DNA from: Streptomyces griseus subsp. griseus | GTDB taxonomy: Bacteria; Actinomycetota; Actinomycetes; Streptomycetales; Streptomycetaceae | Assembly: GCF_000720255.1 (NCBI RefSeq) | Contig: NZ_JOJE01000029.1 | Location: 1 to 64,000 of the forward strand | Direction of reading: 5' to 3' | DNA: 64,000 nt | Position numbers and translations under genes: made by a program | Notes under the pieces: generated by a model | What the model saw: only the letters and a program-made list of their open reading frames with translations | The model's database searches: none | Told to the model about the DNA's origin: nothing | Shown: positions 17,919 through 25,408 of the stretch, in pieces | How the letters are laid out: the number at the start of each line of letters is the position of its first letter | Numbering within the stretch: the first letter of the stretch is position 1

Positions 17919-18836
17919 TCAGACGCGCGGCGCCCCCGTCACCGACATCATCAGCGAGTACAGGGAGGTGGTGGCCGTGATGAAGAGCCGGTTGTTCTTC
18001 GGGCCGCCGAAGGTGATGTTGGAGACGGTCTCGGGGACGCGGATGCGGCCGATGAGGGTGCCGTCCGGGTCGTAGCAGTGGACGCCGTCGTCGAGGGCCG
18101 CGGCCCACAGGCGGCCCGCGTCGTCGAAGCGGATGTTGTCGAAGTGGACGCCCTTCGGGGCCTCGGCGAAGACCTTGCCGCCCGTGAGCGTGCCGTCGTC
18201 GCGGACGTGGTGGACGTGGATCCGGGCAGCCCGGGAGTCGGAGACGTAGAGCAGCTTCTCGTCCGGGGACAGGATGACACCGTTGGGCCCGTCGAATCCG
18301 TCGGCGGCGAGGTGGACCTCCCCGGTCGCCGGATCGATCCGGTACACGTTGCACGCGCCGATCTCCGACTCGGCGCGGTGGCCCTCGTAGTCGCTGAGGA
18401 TGCCGAAGTCCGGGTCGGAGAACCAGATCGTGCCGTCGGAACGTACGACGGCGTCGTTCGGGCTGTTGAGGCGCTTGCCGGCGTAGCGGTCGGCCAGGAC
18501 GGTGACCGAGCCGTCGGGCTCGGTGCGCGTGACGCGGCGGTTGCCCTGCTCGCAGGTGACCAGTCGGCCCCGCCGGTCGAGCGTGTTGCCGTTGCTGTGG
18601 CCGGCCGGGGTGCGGAAGACGCCGACCGCGCCGGTGGCCTCGTCCCAGCGCAGGATGCGGTCGTTGGGGATGTCGCTCCAGATCAGCTGGCGCCAGGCGG
18701 GGATGTACAGCGGGCCCTCGGTCCAGCGGCAGCCGTCGTACAAGACCTCCAGCCTCCTGTCGCCGTTCGTACAGCGTCCGGTGTGGAAGCGGTCGTCCAG
18801 GATCTCGTACGGGTTGTCGGCGGTGTGACCGGACAT
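17919..18836 (-). CDS. SMP-30/gluconolactonase/LRE family lactonase
   Basis: The 305-residue six-bladed beta-propeller starts at ATG 18836 after GAGGGG. Metal and catalytic positions of the family are visible: Glu in CRWTEGPLYIP, Asn in KRLNSPNDAVV, and Asp in LLYVSDSRAARI. Members hydrolyse sugar lactones or related esters with a divalent metal. An in-frame ATG 13 codons upstream lacks an SD. The gene is divergent from an Lrp/AsnC regulator across a 77-base AT-richer gap, so that regulator may control it. The specific substrate is not evident. Confidence 0.88.
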   Translation of the reverse strand: MSGHTADNPYEILDDRFHTGRCTNGDRRLEVLYDGCRWTEGPLYIPAWRQLIWSDIPNDRILRWDEATGAVGVFRTPAGHSNGNTLDRRGRLVTCEQGNRRVTRTEPDGSVTVLADRYAGKRLNSPNDAVVRSDGTIWFSDPDFGILSDYEGHRAESEIGACNVYRIDPATGEVHLAADGFDGPNGVILSPDEKLLYVSDSRAARIHVHHVRDDGTLTGGKVFAEAPKGVHFDNIRFDDAGRLWAAALDDGVHCYDPDGTLIGRIRVPETVSNITFGGPKNNRLFITATTSLYSLMMSVTGAPRV

Positions 18837-18894
18837 GGGGTCCCCTCGGAGCGTGGTGATCAATATTTCATTCAACGTAACACGTAGACAGCCG

Positions 18895-18908
18895 AACCAG
18901 ATATGGTT
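18895..18908. promoter_or_regulatory. Inverted repeat upstream of the Lrp/AsnC gene
   Basis: AACCA-GATA-TGGTT is a perfect 5-bp inverted repeat five bases before the regulator's ATG, inside the divergent promoter region. The neighbouring sequence CAATATTTCATTC is AT-rich for this genome. It is a candidate site for the Lrp-type protein. Confidence 0.5.
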
Positions 18909-18913
18909 TTCCC

Positions 18914-19369
18914 ATGAAGCGAGTGGATGATATCGACCGGCAGTTGATCGCGCTGCTCCAGCAGGACGCCACCCGGTCGTACGCGACCCTGGGCAGGGCG
19001 GTCGGCCTGTCCCCGGGTGCCGCGCACGAGCGGGTGCGCAAGCTGCGGGAACAGGGGGTCATCCGGGCCACTGTCGTCGACGTCGACCCGGCGGCGCTCG
19101 ACCGCGGGGTGCTCTCCTTCGTTCTCGTCGACGCGACGGCGTGGATGGGCGACCGGGCCGAGTCCTTCGCCGCGATACCGGAGATCCAGGAGGCGCACGT
19201 CATCGCGGGCAGCTCCGCCGTCCTGGTCAAGGTCCGCACCGCGACCGCCGAGCAGCTCCAGGACGTGCTGCGCCGCCTGTACGCGATCGACGGAGTCAGC
19301 GGAACGCAGGCGACGGTGGTACTCGAGACGTTCTTCGAGCGGGCCCTGCACATCGAACAGGCCGAGTAG
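18914..19369 (+). CDS. Lrp/AsnC family transcriptional regulator
   Basis: The 151-residue protein has an N-terminal HTH (DDIDRQLIALLQQDATRSY, LGRAVGLSPGAAHERVRKL) and a C-terminal RAM ligand-binding domain (VLSFVLVDATAWMG through GTQATVVLETFFE). These regulators form octamers and respond to amino acids or related metabolites. It is divergent from the SMP-30 lactonase and convergent with the WYL regulator, whose stop is four bases away. Ligand unknown. Confidence 0.92.
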   Translation: MKRVDDIDRQLIALLQQDATRSYATLGRAVGLSPGAAHERVRKLREQGVIRATVVDVDPAALDRGVLSFVLVDATAWMGDRAESFAAIPEIQEAHVIAGSSAVLVKVRTATAEQLQDVLRRLYAIDGVSGTQATVVLETFFERALHIEQAE

Positions 19370-19373
19370 GGGC

Positions 19374-20372
19374 TCAGTCGGTCGAGTCGGGCAGCGGGGA
19401 CGGCGTGTAGCGGGCCGCCAGGGCCGCTACCGCCTCGGTGAGCGCCCGGCGCAGTTCGGCAGGGGCGAGGACCTCGGCCTCCGGGCCCAGTCTGAGGAGG
19501 TCGCCGACCGCGACGGAGGGGGACTCGACGGGCAGTTCCACGTGGACCCAGCCCTCGTCGTCCGGTGGACCGGCGCCGTCCAGGGCGCGGGCGCCCGCCG
19601 CGCCGAACTGCATGGGGAGCAGCCGCTGGGCTCGGGGCGAGACACGCAGGTGCGCGGTGTCCTGGTACAGGGCGGCCTCCAGGCGCCGGGAGCCGGCCTC
19701 CCAGTAGGCGGCCAGATCGAACCCGGCCGGGCGGTCGAAGTCGTCGCCGGTGGGTTCCACGGCCAGGAAGCGGGAGACGCGGTACGTCCGGACCGCCTCC
19801 TCCACCTCTGCCACCAGGTACCAGATACCGCTCTTGAGGACGATGCCGAGCGGGCGCAGCTCGCGGTGGACCTCGCCGCGCCAGCGCCGGTAGTGCGTGC
19901 GCAGCACCTGCCGTTCCCACACCGCCCCGGCGATCGTCTCCAGATGCGGAACCGGGTCGGCGTCCCGGAACCACGCGGACGCGTCCAGGTGGAACCGGTC
20001 CTGTACGCGCCGGGCCTGCTCCGCCAGTTCGCTCGGCAGTGCCGCCTGGAGCTTGAGCTGGGCGGTCGTCAGCACCGCGCCGAGGCCCAGGTCCCGAGCG
20101 GGGCCGGGTACTCCGGTGAGGAAGAGCGAGGAGGCCTCGGCATCGGTGAACCCGGTCAGCCGGGTGCGGTAGCCGTCCACGAGGCGGTAACCGCCGGCCG
20201 GCCCGCGGTCGGCCAGGACCGGGACTCCCGACGCGCTGAGTGCCTCGACGTCCCGGTAGACCGTTCGGACCGACACCTCCAGCTCTTCGGCGAGTTCCGG
20301 GGCGGTCATCCGCCCACGGTTCTGGAGCAGCAGGAGCAGGGAGAGAAGCCGGTCGGCACGCATGGACGACAT
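19374..20372 (-). CDS. WYL-domain (YafY-type) transcriptional regulator
   Basis: The 332-residue protein has an N-terminal HTH (MRADRLLSLLLLLQNRGRMT, ELAEELEVSVRTVYRDVEAL), a WYL ligand-binding domain (GIVLKSGIWYLVAEVEEAVR, TYRVSRF) and the WCX C-terminal extension. Start choice is ATG 20372 or 20363. The former abuts the large palindrome at 20373-20413, so its mRNA would be almost leaderless. The divergent DUF3224 gene starts 94 bases away, a common arrangement in which the regulator controls itself and its neighbour. Confidence 0.9.
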   Translation of the reverse strand: MSSMRADRLLSLLLLLQNRGRMTAPELAEELEVSVRTVYRDVEALSASGVPVLADRGPAGGYRLVDGYRTRLTGFTDAEASSLFLTGVPGPARDLGLGAVLTTAQLKLQAALPSELAEQARRVQDRFHLDASAWFRDADPVPHLETIAGAVWERQVLRTHYRRWRGEVHRELRPLGIVLKSGIWYLVAEVEEAVRTYRVSRFLAVEPTGDDFDRPAGFDLAAYWEAGSRRLEAALYQDTAHLRVSPRAQRLLPMQFGAAGARALDGAGPPDDEGWVHVELPVESPSVAVGDLLRLGPEAEVLAPAELRRALTEAVAALAARYTPSPLPDSTD

Positions 20373-20413
20373 TGTCCGCCGTACCTGACAGGAGATGTCA
20401 GGTACGGCGGACA
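20373..20413. promoter_or_regulatory. Large palindromic operator between WYL regulator and DUF3224 gene
   Basis: Left arm 20373-20390 and right arm 20396-20413 are exact complements over 18 bp with the 5-base spacer GGAGA. The core is CCGTACCTGACA facing TGTCAGGTACGG. It abuts the regulator start and lies 54 bases before the DUF3224 ATG, in line with WYL-regulator autorepression and control of both genes. Confidence 0.82.
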
Positions 20414-20466
20414 GACTCGTTCGAGCACTGCGGGAAACCCCCGCGAGACCGTTCGAGAGGACAGCC

Positions 20467-20874
20467 ATGCCCACGCAGATCACCGGCCACTTCACCTTCG
20501 CCGACTGGCAGGAACGCACGGTCGGCCGGAGCGAGGCGAGTCCGAAGCTGGCGCACGCCTCCGTCCGGAACTCCTTCTCCGGCGGCGTCGAGGCCGCCGA
20601 CACCACGTGCGAGTACAGCATCGTCTACGTCACGGAGAAGACCGGCACGTTCGCCGGGATGCAGGTGCTCACCGGCACCGTCGACGGGCGCAAGGGCACC
20701 TTCGCCGTCGAGGAGCGCGGCCGGTTCGTCGACGACGGCAGCGTGCACTGTGCCTTCGAGGTGGTTCCGGGTTCGGGCACCGACGAACTGACGGGCCTCA
20801 CCGGCACCGGCGCCTACACCGCCCGGCACGGCGAGCCCACCGTGCCGTACACCTTCGAGTACGACCTGGGGTGA
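20467..20874 (+). CDS. DUF3224 domain protein
   Basis: This 135-residue protein shows the DUF3224 pattern: GHFTFADWQERT at the start, HASVRNSFSGGVEA, EYSIVYV, GTFAGMQVLTG and GTGAYTARHG near the end. The fold is a lipocalin-like barrel related to allene-oxide-cyclase-type proteins; function is not established. ATG 20467 is used; an in-frame upstream extension would read through the operator palindrome. Its likely regulator is the divergent WYL protein. Confidence 0.87.
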   Translation: MPTQITGHFTFADWQERTVGRSEASPKLAHASVRNSFSGGVEAADTTCEYSIVYVTEKTGTFAGMQVLTGTVDGRKGTFAVEERGRFVDDGSVHCAFEVVPGSGTDELTGLTGTGAYTARHGEPTVPYTFEYDLG

Positions 20875-20884
20875 CGGGTCGCGC

Positions 20885-21373
20885 TCACACCCGGCGGCGC
20901 TTGGTCCTGGCCTTCACGCGCTCGCGAAGCAGGTTTTGGTAGAAGGCCGACCCGTCGCCGCCGAGTCCGAGGTTCTCGCAGATGTCCGCCACCGTCTCGG
21001 CGTCCTGCGCGCTGCCGGTGAGTCCGATGTGGAGGAGGGTCCAGAGGCCCTCCTCCACTCCGGCACAGCACTCCTCGTCCGAGCCCGCGGCCACGAACTC
21101 CAGCGTCTGGAGGAGGACACCACGGGCCGGCGGTGAGATCTCGCCGGCCAGCGCCGACATGATCACGCGAACGGCGGGCGGTGTGCACGGGAAGGTGTTC
21201 GTACCGACTTCGACGTGGTTCTCGAGGGTGTGGCCGATCATCTCCCGTGGGGTTGCGGCGGTCAGGATCGCCTCGAACATCAGGGGCAGATGCTCGGCTG
21301 TGGCACCGCAGCCGCACTCCAGTGCGGCCCAGTCGACCCGCCCCAGTTCCGCCCTTACGAGATCACTCACCAT
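20885..21373 (-). CDS. Conserved hypothetical helical protein
   Basis: The 162-residue, mostly helical protein begins MVSDLVRAELGRVDWAALEC and has six Cys (GCGATAEH, CCAGVEEG, ADICENLG). No named family is recognised; HEAT-like packing is possible. Its start overlaps the cupin gene by 11 bases, so the two are probably co-translated. The basic end VKARTKRRRV is unusual. Confidence 0.68.
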   Translation of the reverse strand: MVSDLVRAELGRVDWAALECGCGATAEHLPLMFEAILTAATPREMIGHTLENHVEVGTNTFPCTPPAVRVIMSALAGEISPPARGVLLQTLEFVAAGSDEECCAGVEEGLWTLLHIGLTGSAQDAETVADICENLGLGGDGSAFYQNLLRERVKARTKRRRV

Positions 21374-21758
21374 GCGCCTCGGTCCCCTCCGTTTCGTCCC
21401 GCACCCGGTAGCCCGGGACCGACGGCCAGCGGACCGTCAGCACGACGGACTCCTCCTCGGCGTACCAGGAATGGTCCACGCCCCGCCCCCACACGACGTA
21501 GTCCCCCTGCTCGGCGAGGACGACGTCACGTCCGGGCAGTTCCACACGGAAGCGGCCGCTGATGAGGACCAGCAGGGCCGTGCGCTCCTCGCCGGTCACC
21601 CATTGGGCCCGCGTGTCGCCCCGCGGATGGACGCCCCACTTGATCTCGACGTCCTCGCTGTGCCGGGGATCGCCGACGTCCTTGAAGTGTCCGAGCAGCC
21701 AGCCCCGCTCCAGCGGCGCGTCCTTGCCCGCGTTGCCCACGTACACGCTGTCGTTCAT
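21363..21758 (-). CDS. Cupin-domain protein
   Basis: The 131-residue product from ATG 21758 contains a small cupin barrel: IKWGVHPRGDTRAQW, LLVLISGRFRVELPGRDVVL and GDYVVWGRGVDHSWYAEEES. The usual first-motif HxH is replaced by a single His, so metal binding is uncertain. It overlaps the downstream hypothetical gene and is divergent from the coiled-coil gene at 21859. Role unknown. Confidence 0.75.
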   Translation of the reverse strand: MNDSVYVGNAGKDAPLERGWLLGHFKDVGDPRHSEDVEIKWGVHPRGDTRAQWVTGEERTALLVLISGRFRVELPGRDVVLAEQGDYVVWGRGVDHSWYAEEESVVLTVRWPSVPGYRVRDETEGTEAHGE

Positions 21759-21858
21759 GGTCGGGAAGCTAGCAGCAGGCCCGCCCCGCCCTCCCGGCCT
21801 CCCCCGTCGTGGCCGACCCGGCGTGCGCGACCGTCCGGACCGGTGGAGGCTGAGGGGC

Positions 21859-22782
21859 ATGCAGCGCAAGGCAGCGAGCCGTGCGGGCTCCGGCGGCATG
21901 GACGTGGAGGCGGCGCTCGACGAGCTCTACACCACTGCGCCCGCCGACTTCGTCTCGCGCCGCGAGGTGCTGGCCGCCGCCGCCCGCACGGCGGGGCGTG
22001 CCGAGGACGCGCGCCGGATCCATGCCGCCCGCCGGCCCACGCTGGCCGCCTGGGCGGCGAACCGGTTGCTGCGTTCCCGGCCGGAGGAGAGCCGCCAGTT
22101 CCTGGAGCTCGGCCAAGCCCTGCGTGAGGCCTACCGCTCGCTTGACGCGGCCGAGCTGAAGGAGCTGTCGGCGCAGCGAGGGCGAGTCGTCGCCGCGCTG
22201 TCCCGGCAGGCCGTGGAGGTGGCCCGGGAGAACGGCCAGCGCCTCTCCGACGCCGTGCGGCAGGAGGTGGATTCCACCCTGCGTGCGGTGCTCGCCGACG
22301 CGGAGGCGGCCGACCGGTGGGCCACCGGACGGCTGGAGAGCGCCCTGACCCCGCCGTCCGCCTTTCCCTCCGGCTCGGCACGGCCCTCCTCCGCGGCACC
22401 CTCGGTGCCGCCGGAGAAGCCGACGGCTCCCCGCGCCCGGCAGCAGGACGAACTCGCCGAACGCCGCCGCCGGCGCCAGGCCCAGCTCGCCGAGGCCCGC
22501 AAGGCGTCCGCCGCGGCCGAGAGGCGTCTACGGGACCGCCGCACCCGGCAGACCGAGGCGGAGGCGGCCCTTCAGCGGGCCGGCGACCAGGAGGAGCAGG
22601 CCCAGCGGGACGTGTCCGCCGCCGAGGAGCGCCTGCGCCAGGCCCGTGAGAACCTCCGCCACTCGGCCGGGGAACACCGGCAGGCCGAGGACGACCACCG
22701 GGCTGCCGCCGACGCCCTCACCCGTGCCGAGCGGGAGGCCCGTGAGGCGGCGAAGGAAGTGAACCGCCTCCGCACGCCGTGA
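21859..22782 (+). CDS. Coiled-coil hypothetical protein
   Basis: ATG 21859 follows GAGGGG and yields 307 residues. An N-terminal helical domain (ALDELYTTAPADFVSRREVL; RRPTLAAWAANRLLR) is linked by a Pro/Ser-rich stretch to a long Ala/Arg/Glu coiled coil (residues ~195-305). The TAAWAANRL pattern recurs in actinomycete proteins of unknown role. No enzyme motif is seen. Confidence 0.72.
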   Translation: MQRKAASRAGSGGMDVEAALDELYTTAPADFVSRREVLAAAARTAGRAEDARRIHAARRPTLAAWAANRLLRSRPEESRQFLELGQALREAYRSLDAAELKELSAQRGRVVAALSRQAVEVARENGQRLSDAVRQEVDSTLRAVLADAEAADRWATGRLESALTPPSAFPSGSARPSSAAPSVPPEKPTAPRARQQDELAERRRRRQAQLAEARKASAAAERRLRDRRTRQTEAEAALQRAGDQEEQAQRDVSAAEERLRQARENLRHSAGEHRQAEDDHRAAADALTRAEREAREAAKEVNRLRTP

Positions 22783-22838
22783 GCGAAATAATTCCGAACC
22801 CGTCTTCCTTTTCTCCCGCCACGGGTTAGAGTCACCGC

Positions 22839-23324
22839 ATGGTCAAGAACGATTCCCCCTCCCGCGTTTCCCTTAAGAGCATTACTCCCGATGTATCCAC
22901 AGCGATGGGCGGCCTGCACCGGGCCGCGGTTTCCGCAGCGCAGGTCGCCAAGGTCGAGGACGAGATTCTGGAGCTCGTCCGCATTCGTGCCTCACAGATC
23001 AACGGCTGTGCCTTCTGCCTGGACATGCACACCAAGGACGCCCGCGCCAAGGGTGAGCAGGAGCAGCGGATCCATGTGCTGAACGCGTGGCGGGAGACGC
23101 CGTTCTTCACCGAACGGGAGCGGGCGGCGCTGGCGTTGACCGAGGCGGTGACCCTGGTGCACGACGGGCGTGTCCCGGACGACGTGTACGCGCAGGCCGC
23201 CGCCGTCTTCGACGAGGCGCAGGTCGCGGCGCTCATCTGGGCGGCCACCGTCATCAACGCGTACAACCGGATCGCGATTGCCACGCGTATGGTTCCGGGC
23301 GCTTATCAGCCCGCCCAGAAGTAA
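22839..23324 (+). CDS. Carboxymuconolactone decarboxylase/AhpD-like alkylhydroperoxidase
   Basis: This 161-residue protein has the AhpD-type redox motif CAFC in INGCAFCLDMHTKDAR, preceded by Glu in ELVRIRASQ. Such proteins reduce peroxides, often with a lipoyl partner, or act in stress response. The C-terminus ALIWAATVINAYNRIAIATR is characteristic. It lies alone, with the convergent aminodeoxychorismate lyase gene beyond a terminator hairpin. Confidence 0.9.
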   Translation: MVKNDSPSRVSLKSITPDVSTAMGGLHRAAVSAAQVAKVEDEILELVRIRASQINGCAFCLDMHTKDARAKGEQEQRIHVLNAWRETPFFTERERAALALTEAVTLVHDGRVPDDVYAQAAAVFDEAQVAALIWAATVINAYNRIAIATRMVPGAYQPAQK

Positions 23325-23353
23325 ATGGTTCACTGTTTCGAGAACGCACTTCA

Positions 23354-23387
23354 AGCGCCGGGTCGGAGTTTTATCCGACCCGGCGCT
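23354..23387. terminator. 14-bp hairpin, bidirectional terminator
   Basis: AGCGCCGGGTCGGA (23354-23367) pairs exactly with 23374-23387 around the loop GTTTTA. It separates the AhpD-like gene from the convergent p-aminobenzoate operon and can serve both. Confidence 0.9.
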
Positions 23388-23413
23388 GTTGCGTGCGACG
23401 GCAATCAAGGAAA

Positions 23414-24217
23414 TTACAGAGGGATCTCCGGAAGGGGTTCCGCAATTTCCTCCAGCCAGGCACGCCATTCCGCGGCGCGCGGCGCCGGGCCCGCGGTAAG
23501 GGACTGTCCCGTCCACGCCGTCACCGGGCGGATGCCGTGCAGGGCGTTCACCAGCCAGACCTCGAGACCGTCCAGTTCCTCCAGCGTCCGGTCGCGGTGG
23601 GCGACGCGGATGCCTGAGCGGGCGGCGCGTTCCTGGATGAGGCCGATGGTCACGCCGGGCAGGACGGGCAGGTGCGGGGAGGGCAGGCACAGGGTGTCGT
23701 CCTCCCACCACACGATGCTGGAGTTGGCGGCCTCCAGGACCAGCCCGGAGGGGGCGACCAGGACGGCCTCCTCGGCGCCGTGGGAGGCGGCCCGTGCACG
23801 GAGGCGGGCCAGGGTGGCGAGGTCCGGTCCCTTGCGGCGCGGCACACTGCGCGGGTCGGGCTGGCCCTCGGCCCAGACGCGCACGTCGGCTGCGAGGGGC
23901 GGGGCGGGGCGCAGCAGAAGCCGCAACCGGTGGGATTCCGCGGCCAGTTCGACTCGGGGGAACCAGTCGCCGGTGCGGGGCAGCGCCGCGGTGGCGTCCT
24001 GCCAGAACTCGATCAGGCGACGCAGCGGCGGCCCGCCGCTCTCGCCGCAGGCGCGCAGGAACCGCTCGCGGTGCCGGTGGTGGCCGCGCATGCGTCCCTC
24101 GCGCACGAGCCACGAGTCGGCGGCCAGCAGCTGCCCGCCGGTGTCCGGTTCGGCGGGGGTGAGTCCGCTGTCCGGGCGCCAGGCCAACGGGCCTTCCACG
24201 ACGGCCGATCGGGTCAT
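23414..24217 (-). CDS. Class IV aminotransferase-fold aminodeoxychorismate lyase (PabC-like)
   Basis: The 267-residue PLP enzyme converts 4-amino-4-deoxychorismate to p-aminobenzoate plus pyruvate. The probable PLP lysine is in RRKGPDLATLARLR; EAVLVAPSGLVLEAANSSI and PGVTIGLIQERA are class IV motifs. It is the last gene of the minus-strand operon, 12 bases after the FAD monooxygenase, and complements the PabAB-type synthase at its head. An aminotransferase of other specificity is possible in principle, but the pairing makes lyase the best call. Confidence 0.86.
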   Translation of the reverse strand: MTRSAVVEGPLAWRPDSGLTPAEPDTGGQLLAADSWLVREGRMRGHHRHRERFLRACGESGGPPLRRLIEFWQDATAALPRTGDWFPRVELAAESHRLRLLLRPAPPLAADVRVWAEGQPDPRSVPRRKGPDLATLARLRARAASHGAEEAVLVAPSGLVLEAANSSIVWWEDDTLCLPSPHLPVLPGVTIGLIQERAARSGIRVAHRDRTLEELDGLEVWLVNALHGIRPVTAWTGQSLTAGPAPRAAEWRAWLEEIAEPLPEIPL

Positions 24218-24229
24218 CGCAGCCTCCGT

Positions 24230-25408
24230 TCAGTACTTGCGGCCGGCGCTCGCCGGCGAGCCGTTGCGGGGACCGTAGGGCGCGTGTTCCAGCCACGCTC
24301 CGCACCATGGCAGGACCGGGGAGAGCGCGGCGGCCGCGCGCTGTTTGGCCCGGACGATCCGGCGCGCGGGGCGCAGGTGTTCCAGGGCCGTGCCCGCGGC
24401 CTCGCTGTTGAACAGGGCCGCCGCCCGGCGCAGGGCGGCGGCCTCCGCGACCGCCTCGGGAGTGCCCGTGGCGATGGCGTCGGCGGCCGCCGCGCCGTCG
24501 GCGATCCCGCTGTTCATGCCGCGCGCCCCGAACGGGGGGAAGAGGTGCGCCGCCTCCCCGGCGAGCAGCACCCGGTGGTACGGGTCGCTGAACGCCGCCG
24601 CGACCTTGCGCAGGAAGCGGTACGTCGACACCCACAGGACCCGGTCCTCGTACCCCTCCCCCACGACCTCGGGCAGCCACCCGCGGACAGCCTCCTCGGT
24701 GCCGTACGCCTCCTGGGTGTCGTCGTCGCGACACTGGAGGTCCAGCTGAAAGCCGCCGGTGAAGGGGACCCGCATGACGCTGCGGCCGCCGAGACCGGGG
24801 TGCTCGTAGTGGAAGACGCGCTCCAGCGGGAGTTCGGCGCCCGGCCGGTCGGCGATGTCGACGACGACGTGGAACCCGGCGGAGTGGACGCCCTCCAGGG
24901 GGATGCCCAGTTCGCGCCGTACGGCCGAGCGGGCGCCGTCGGCGGCGATCACGTGGGCGGCCGTCCAGGTGCGGCCGTCCTCGCCGGTGAGGACCACGGC
25001 GTCCGGCCCTGACCGTACGCCCGCCACCCGGGCGTCCCACACGAACTCCACCCCGGCGTCGTGGCAGGCGGCGAGCAGGAAACGCTCGGTCTCGATCTGG
25101 CGCAGGCTGGTGAAGGGCGGGGTTCCGGAGGGGGGCGGGAAGGTGCGGGCGTACACCTCGCGGCCTCGGTAGAGGGTGCGCTTGGTGTGCCAGGTCCGGC
25201 CGTAGGCGGTGATCCGGTCGGCCAGGCCCGGGCGCATGCCGTCCAGCAGCTGGAGGGTCTCCCGGTGGACGAACAGGGCGCGGCTGCCGGGCCGTACGCG
25301 GTCCTGCGGGTCGGCCTCCAGCAGGAGGACGGGGAGTCCGTGCGACCGCAGGGCGAGAGCGGCGGCCAGGCCCACGGGGCCGGCGCCCACCACGACGACC
25401 TGGCTCAT
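24230..25408 (-). CDS. FAD-dependent aromatic hydroxylase of the p-aminobenzoate operon
   Basis: The 392-residue flavoprotein shows the dinucleotide motif VVVGAGPVGLAAALALRSHG, the DG motif VIAADGARSAVRRELG and the FAD-ribose motif LLAGEAAHLFPPFGARGMNS with Glu in place of the usual Asp. These mark group A monooxygenases (PHBH/MhpA-like). Start and preceding stop overlap (ATGA, 25405-25408). In this operon the likely substrate is p-aminobenzoate or its activated form. Ring hydroxylation and oxidative decarboxylation to an aminophenol are both plausible inferences. Confidence 0.88.
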   Translation of the reverse strand: MSQVVVVGAGPVGLAAALALRSHGLPVLLLEADPQDRVRPGSRALFVHRETLQLLDGMRPGLADRITAYGRTWHTKRTLYRGREVYARTFPPPSGTPPFTSLRQIETERFLLAACHDAGVEFVWDARVAGVRSGPDAVVLTGEDGRTWTAAHVIAADGARSAVRRELGIPLEGVHSAGFHVVVDIADRPGAELPLERVFHYEHPGLGGRSVMRVPFTGGFQLDLQCRDDDTQEAYGTEEAVRGWLPEVVGEGYEDRVLWVSTYRFLRKVAAAFSDPYHRVLLAGEAAHLFPPFGARGMNSGIADGAAAADAIATGTPEAVAEAAALRRAAALFNSEAAGTALEHLRPARRIVRAKQRAAAALSPVLPWCGAWLEHAPYGPRNGSPASAGRKY

